Below are positions 61,144-64,000 of a stretch of 64,000 nt of DNA, in pieces; position 1 is the first letter of the stretch; every line of letters begins with the position of its first letter. The DNA is from Agromyces sp. Root81 (GTDB lineage Bacteria > Actinomycetota > Actinomycetes > Actinomycetales > Microbacteriaceae). The notes under the pieces are model-generated. The model saw only the letters and a list, made by a program, of their open reading frames with translations, was not told the DNA's origin and did no database searches. The DNA is taken from the NCBI RefSeq assembly GCF_001429165.1, contig NZ_LMIR01000003.1:372001-436000 (forward strand). The letters run 5' to 3'. Made by a program: the position numbers and the translations under genes.

Positions 61144-62592
61144 GTGGGAACCACCGTCTTCGAACGACACCAGCCGCCGGCATCCGTCATCGCCCATTCG
61201 CTCGAGAACACCGCACGCTCGGTGTTCTGGCTCGACGACCTGCCCGAGGGGGCCGTGGGCGGTCGCCCGAAGCTCACCGGCGACCACGTCGCCGACCTCG
61301 TCATCGTCGGCGGCGGCTACACGGGCCTCTGGTCGGCGGTGCTCGCCAAGCGCCGCACCCCCGACGCCCGCGTCATCCTCGTCGAGGCGAAGAGCGTCGG
61401 CTGGGCGGCATCCGGTCGCAACGGCGGCTTCTGCGAGGCGAGCCTCACGCACGGTGACGAGAACGGCGAGGCCCGCTGGCCGAAGGAGATGCCGACGCTC
61501 CACCGCCTCGGCATGCAGAACCTCGACGCGATCGAGGCTGCAGAGGCCGAGTACGGCATGGACTTCCACTTCGAGCGCACGGGCATGCTCGCGCCGGCGA
61601 TCGAGGAGCACCAGGTCGAGTGGCTGCGCGAGTGGCACGCCGAGTCCGTGAAGAAGGGCGAAGAGGGCGTCGTCTTCCTCGACCAGGAGGCGGTGCAGGC
61701 GTCGGTCGCATCGCCGACCTACCTCGCCGGCGTCTGGGAGCAGCGCACGAACGCCATGGTGCACCCCGCGCGCCTGGCTTCCGAGCTCGCCCGCGTCGCC
61801 GAGGAGCTCGGCGTCGAGATCTTCGAGCACTCGCCCGTCAAGCGCATCGACACGCCGGGATCGACCGGTGCGGTCTCGGTGATCACCGACGGCGGCCGCG
61901 TCGACGCCGCGCACGCGGTGCTCGCCACCAACGTGTTCCCGTCGCTGCTGAAGCGCAACCGCCTGATGACCGTGCCGGTCTACGACTACGTGCTCATGAC
62001 CGAGCCCCTGTCGGAGGGGCAGCTCGCCGACATCGGGTGGAAGGACCGCCAGGGCATCGGCGACATGGCCAACCAGTTCCACTACTACCGCCTCTCGAAG
62101 GACAACCGCATCCTGTTCGGCGGGTACGACGCGATCTACAACTACGGCCGCAAGGTGCGCTCGGAGTACGAGAACCGGCCCGAGAGCTGGCAGAAGCTCG
62201 CGAGCCACTTCTTCACGACGTTCCCGCAGCTCGAGGGGCTGCAGTTCAGCCACCAGTGGGCGGGCGCGATCGACACGAGCACCCAGTTCACGGCGTTCTT
62301 CGGCACCGCGCGCGACAACCGCGTCGCCTACGCCGCCGGCTTCACCGGACTCGGCGTCGGCTCGACCCGGTTCGCGGCCGAGGTCATGCTCGACCTGCTC
62401 GAGGGCCGCGACAACGAGCGCACGCAGCTCGAGATGGTGCGCAAGCGCCCGCTGCCGTTCCCTCCCGAGCCGGCCGCGTCGATGGGCATCAACGCGACCC
62501 GCTGGTCGCTGAACCGCGCCGACCACAACCAGGGCAAGCGCAACGTGCTGCTGAAGACCCTCGACGCCCTCGGATTGGGGTTCGACTCATGA
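61144..62592 (+). CDS. FAD-dependent oxidoreductase, PuuB-like amine oxidase
   Basis: 482 residues from GTG 61144, chosen for the GGAG 8 bases upstream and because conserved sequence begins there (GTTVFERHQPPASVIAHSL); GTG 61045 and ATG 61063 give longer forms. The FAD motif is ADLVIVGGGYTGLWSAVLAK, with GWAASGRNGGFCEASLTHG next to it, and the C-terminal VAYAAGFTGLGVGSTRFAAE completes the DAO fold. It resembles gamma-glutamylputrescine oxidase (PuuB). It is the first gene of an operon with a cupin and an aldehyde dehydrogenase, so it probably oxidises an amine to an aldehyde that the dehydrogenase then removes. The pot importer 8 kb upstream supports a polyamine substrate. Confidence 0.85.
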   Translation: MGTTVFERHQPPASVIAHSLENTARSVFWLDDLPEGAVGGRPKLTGDHVADLVIVGGGYTGLWSAVLAKRRTPDARVILVEAKSVGWAASGRNGGFCEASLTHGDENGEARWPKEMPTLHRLGMQNLDAIEAAEAEYGMDFHFERTGMLAPAIEEHQVEWLREWHAESVKKGEEGVVFLDQEAVQASVASPTYLAGVWEQRTNAMVHPARLASELARVAEELGVEIFEHSPVKRIDTPGSTGAVSVITDGGRVDAAHAVLATNVFPSLLKRNRLMTVPVYDYVLMTEPLSEGQLADIGWKDRQGIGDMANQFHYYRLSKDNRILFGGYDAIYNYGRKVRSEYENRPESWQKLASHFFTTFPQLEGLQFSHQWAGAIDTSTQFTAFFGTARDNRVAYAAGFTGLGVGSTRFAAEVMLDLLEGRDNERTQLEMVRKRPLPFPPEPAASMGINATRWSLNRADHNQGKRNVLLKTLDALGLGFDS

Positions 62593-62948
62593 GCGACGAC
62601 CTTCGCCTCCTCGCCGGTGCGGTGACGGATGCCCCGGGCCTCGTGCTCGAGCACGAGCCGGTGCCGGCCGACCAGGTCGTTGCGGGTTCGCCCGCGACCG
62701 GCTACCAGGCACTCGACTCGTCGGACGCCGGCGAGATCGGCGTGTGGGAGATGACGCCCGGCGCGATGCGCGATGTCGAGGTCGACGAAGTCTTCGTCGT
62801 GCTCGCGGGCGCCGCGACGGTCGAGTTCGAGCACCCGATCGCCGACCCGATCATCCTCGCCCCCGGCGCCGTCGTGCGCCTCGAGGCGGGCATGAAGACG
62901 ATCTGGACGGTGCGCGAGACGCTCCGCAAGGTATTCATCTCGCGCTGA
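62589..62948 (+). CDS. Cupin-domain protein (DUF861/EutQ-like)
   Basis: 119 residues from ATG 62589, ATGA-coupled to the oxidase. The cupin strands are IGVWEMTPGAMRDVEVDEV, VFVVLAGAATVEFEHP and LAPGAVVRLEAGMKTIWTV. Two of the usual His metal ligands are not present (VEVDEVFVVL in place of H-x-H), so metal binding is doubtful. Proteins of this kind are found in amine-catabolism operons, between an oxidase and an aldehyde dehydrogenase, and their role is unclear. Translation is probably tied to the oxidase. Confidence 0.85.
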   Translation: MSDDLRLLAGAVTDAPGLVLEHEPVPADQVVAGSPATGYQALDSSDAGEIGVWEMTPGAMRDVEVDEVFVVLAGAATVEFEHPIADPIILAPGAVVRLEAGMKTIWTVRETLRKVFISR

Positions 62949-62972
62949 GGCGCGACGAAGGAGGATCACAGA

Positions 62973-64000
62973 ATGGCGAAGTACCGAGTACAGAACCCCG
63001 CGACCGGCGAGATCGTCGAGACGTTCGACGTCGCGACCGACGCGGAGATCGAGCAGACCCTCGCGGCGGCCGATGCCGCGTACCGCGACTGGCGCGGCCG
63101 CAGCGTTCAGGAGCGTGCCGCGGCGGTCAAGCGCGTGGCGGAGCTGTTCGTGGAGCGCAAGGACGAACTCGCACGGCTCATCGCCCTCGAGATGGGCAAG
63201 TCGCTGGCCGAGTCGGTCGACGAGGTCGAATTCGCGGCCTCGATCATCGACTACTACGCCGTCTACGGGCCGAGCCTGATCACCGACCACGAGATCCCGA
63301 GCACGATCCCCGGCAAGGCGATCATCGAACAGCTGCCGGTCGGTGCGCTGCTCGGCGTTATGCCGTGGAACTTCCCGTACTACCAGGTGGCCCGTTTCGC
63401 GGCGCCGAACCTCGTGCTCGGCAACACGATCATCCTGAAGCACGCCGACATCTGCGCGCGCTCGGCTCTCGCGGTGCAGGCGATCATGGAGGAGGCCGGC
63501 ATCCCGGTCGGGGGCTACCAGAACGTCTTCGCCTCGCACGACCAGATCGCGACGATGATCGCCGACCCCAGGGTGCAGGGCGTCTCGCTCACGGGCTCCG
63601 AGCGGGCAGGCGCCATCATCGGCGCGCAGGCCGGACAGCACCTCAAGAAGTGCGTGCTCGAGCTCGGCGGCATCGACCCGATGGTCGTGCTCGACTCCGA
63701 CGACGTGGCGAGTGTCGCGAAGGCGGCCTGGGACTTCCGCGTCTACAACGGCGGCCAGGTGTGCAACTCCAACAAGCGGCTGATCGTGATGGACGACATC
63801 TACGACGAGTTCGTCGCCGAGCTGCGCCGTCTCGCGGACGGGCTCGAGCCGGGCGACCAGCTGAACTTCGGCGAGGGACAGTATGTGCCGCTGTCGTCCC
63901 GCACCGCCGCCGAGACCGTGAACGCCCAGGTGCAGAAGGCCGTCGCCGCGGGTGCCACGCTCGAGGCCGGTGGCGTGCTGTCGGACGGCCCCGGTGCGTA
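62973..64000 (+). CDS. NAD(P)-dependent aldehyde dehydrogenase, GabD-like (3-prime truncated)
   Basis: 343 residues are visible from ATG 62973 (GAAGGAGG upstream) to the window edge; the C-terminus is missing. Core motifs are present: VMPWNFPYYQ, GVSLTGSERAGAIIG (NAD-binding), VLELGGIDPMVVL with the catalytic Glu, and NGGQVCNSNKRLIV with the catalytic Cys. They match succinate-semialdehyde dehydrogenase and related gamma-aminobutyraldehyde dehydrogenases. In this operon it should oxidise the aldehyde made by the amine oxidase, leading to succinate or 4-aminobutyrate. The subclass cannot be settled from the visible part. Confidence 0.92.
   Translation, partial: MAKYRVQNPATGEIVETFDVATDAEIEQTLAAADAAYRDWRGRSVQERAAAVKRVAELFVERKDELARLIALEMGKSLAESVDEVEFAASIIDYYAVYGPSLITDHEIPSTIPGKAIIEQLPVGALLGVMPWNFPYYQVARFAAPNLVLGNTIILKHADICARSALAVQAIMEEAGIPVGGYQNVFASHDQIATMIADPRVQGVSLTGSERAGAIIGAQAGQHLKKCVLELGGIDPMVVLDSDDVASVAKAAWDFRVYNGGQVCNSNKRLIVMDDIYDEFVAELRRLADGLEPGDQLNFGEGQYVPLSSRTAAETVNAQVQKAVAAGATLEAGGVLSDGPGA

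Noticed and set aside
61023-61457. Frame opened by the strong ribosome site at 61009
   Set aside because: The product is Arg/His/Pro-rich and overlaps the oxidase gene in another frame with no domain; kept only as a finding about the leader.
1-64000. tRNA or rRNA genes, insertion sequences, CRISPR arrays, riboswitches other than the L10 leader
   Set aside because: None was seen on either strand: no cloverleaf with CCA end, no transposase-like protein, and no regularly spaced repeats.

Overview
The window is about 64 kb of chromosome from a high-GC actinobacterium. Pervasive GC-rich third codon positions, ATGA/GTGA-coupled operons, GTG starts, a sortase-anchored wall protein, lipoproteins, a RamB-type regulator and a MacB-like exporter with a peptidoglycan-binding adaptor fit the family Microbacteriaceae (Agromyces or a relative). 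That placement is an inference from gene style and content; no 16S or tRNA gene was seen. No insertion sequence, prophage, CRISPR array or replication origin was recognised.

Layout. 1-6 kb: end of a DUF305 gene, an MscS channel coupled to a cyclase-fold sensor, and an ABC exporter. 6-8 kb: a cell-wall-anchored protein. 8-12.7 kb: a carbohydrate ABC importer (binding protein and two permeases) with a LacI regulator and two matching operator-like sites. 12.7-19 kb: two MarR/MFS efflux pairs flanking DUF805, rplJ-rplL with an L10 leader and attenuator, and a RidA protein. 19-23.6 kb: a two-component system, two tandem Amidase_6 paralogues and a DUF1294 protein. 23.6-33.2 kb: a seven-gene sugar operon (Gfo/Idh dehydrogenase, RbsA/C/C/B-type importer, two TIM-barrel epimerases) with a divergent ROK regulator. 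33-39.6 kb: a YqaJ-type nuclease, a hydrolase, a Pr6Pr membrane protein, a quinone-oxidoreductase-like protein, an ArsR-type regulator with a divergent MFS transporter, and a GNAT acetyltransferase. 39.7-43.2 kb: the glyoxylate shunt operon aceA-aceB with a long repeat-rich upstream region. 43.3-48.9 kb: a two-component system divergent from a lipoprotein/adaptor/MacB ATPase/permease operon. 49-53 kb: a PotABCD-type polyamine importer. 53-55.8 kb: a lipoprotein, an NAD-dependent epimerase, an HxlR regulator and a cysteine hydrolase. 55.9-58.2 kb: a three-gene coupled cassette (WXG100-sized protein, helical/transmembrane/lipase-like protein, lipoprotein). 58.5-60 kb: a RamB-type regulator. 60.1-60.9 kb: a small secreted protein coupled to an unrecognised protein. 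61.1-64 kb: FAD amine oxidase, cupin and aldehyde dehydrogenase (cut by the window end).

How the parts fit. Two sugar importers with their own repressors, the glyoxylate shunt with a RamB homologue 15 kb away, and a polyamine importer followed 8 kb later by a putative polyamine-oxidising operon point to a versatile soil heterotroph. The most unusual regions are the T7SS-like lipase cassette (55.9-58.2 kb), the secreted-protein pair (60.1-60.9 kb), the cyclase homologue that lacks canonical metal-binding residues (1.7-3.9 kb), the repeat-rich aceA upstream region, and an over-represented 7-mer (CGGATGC/GCATCCG) spread over the whole window.
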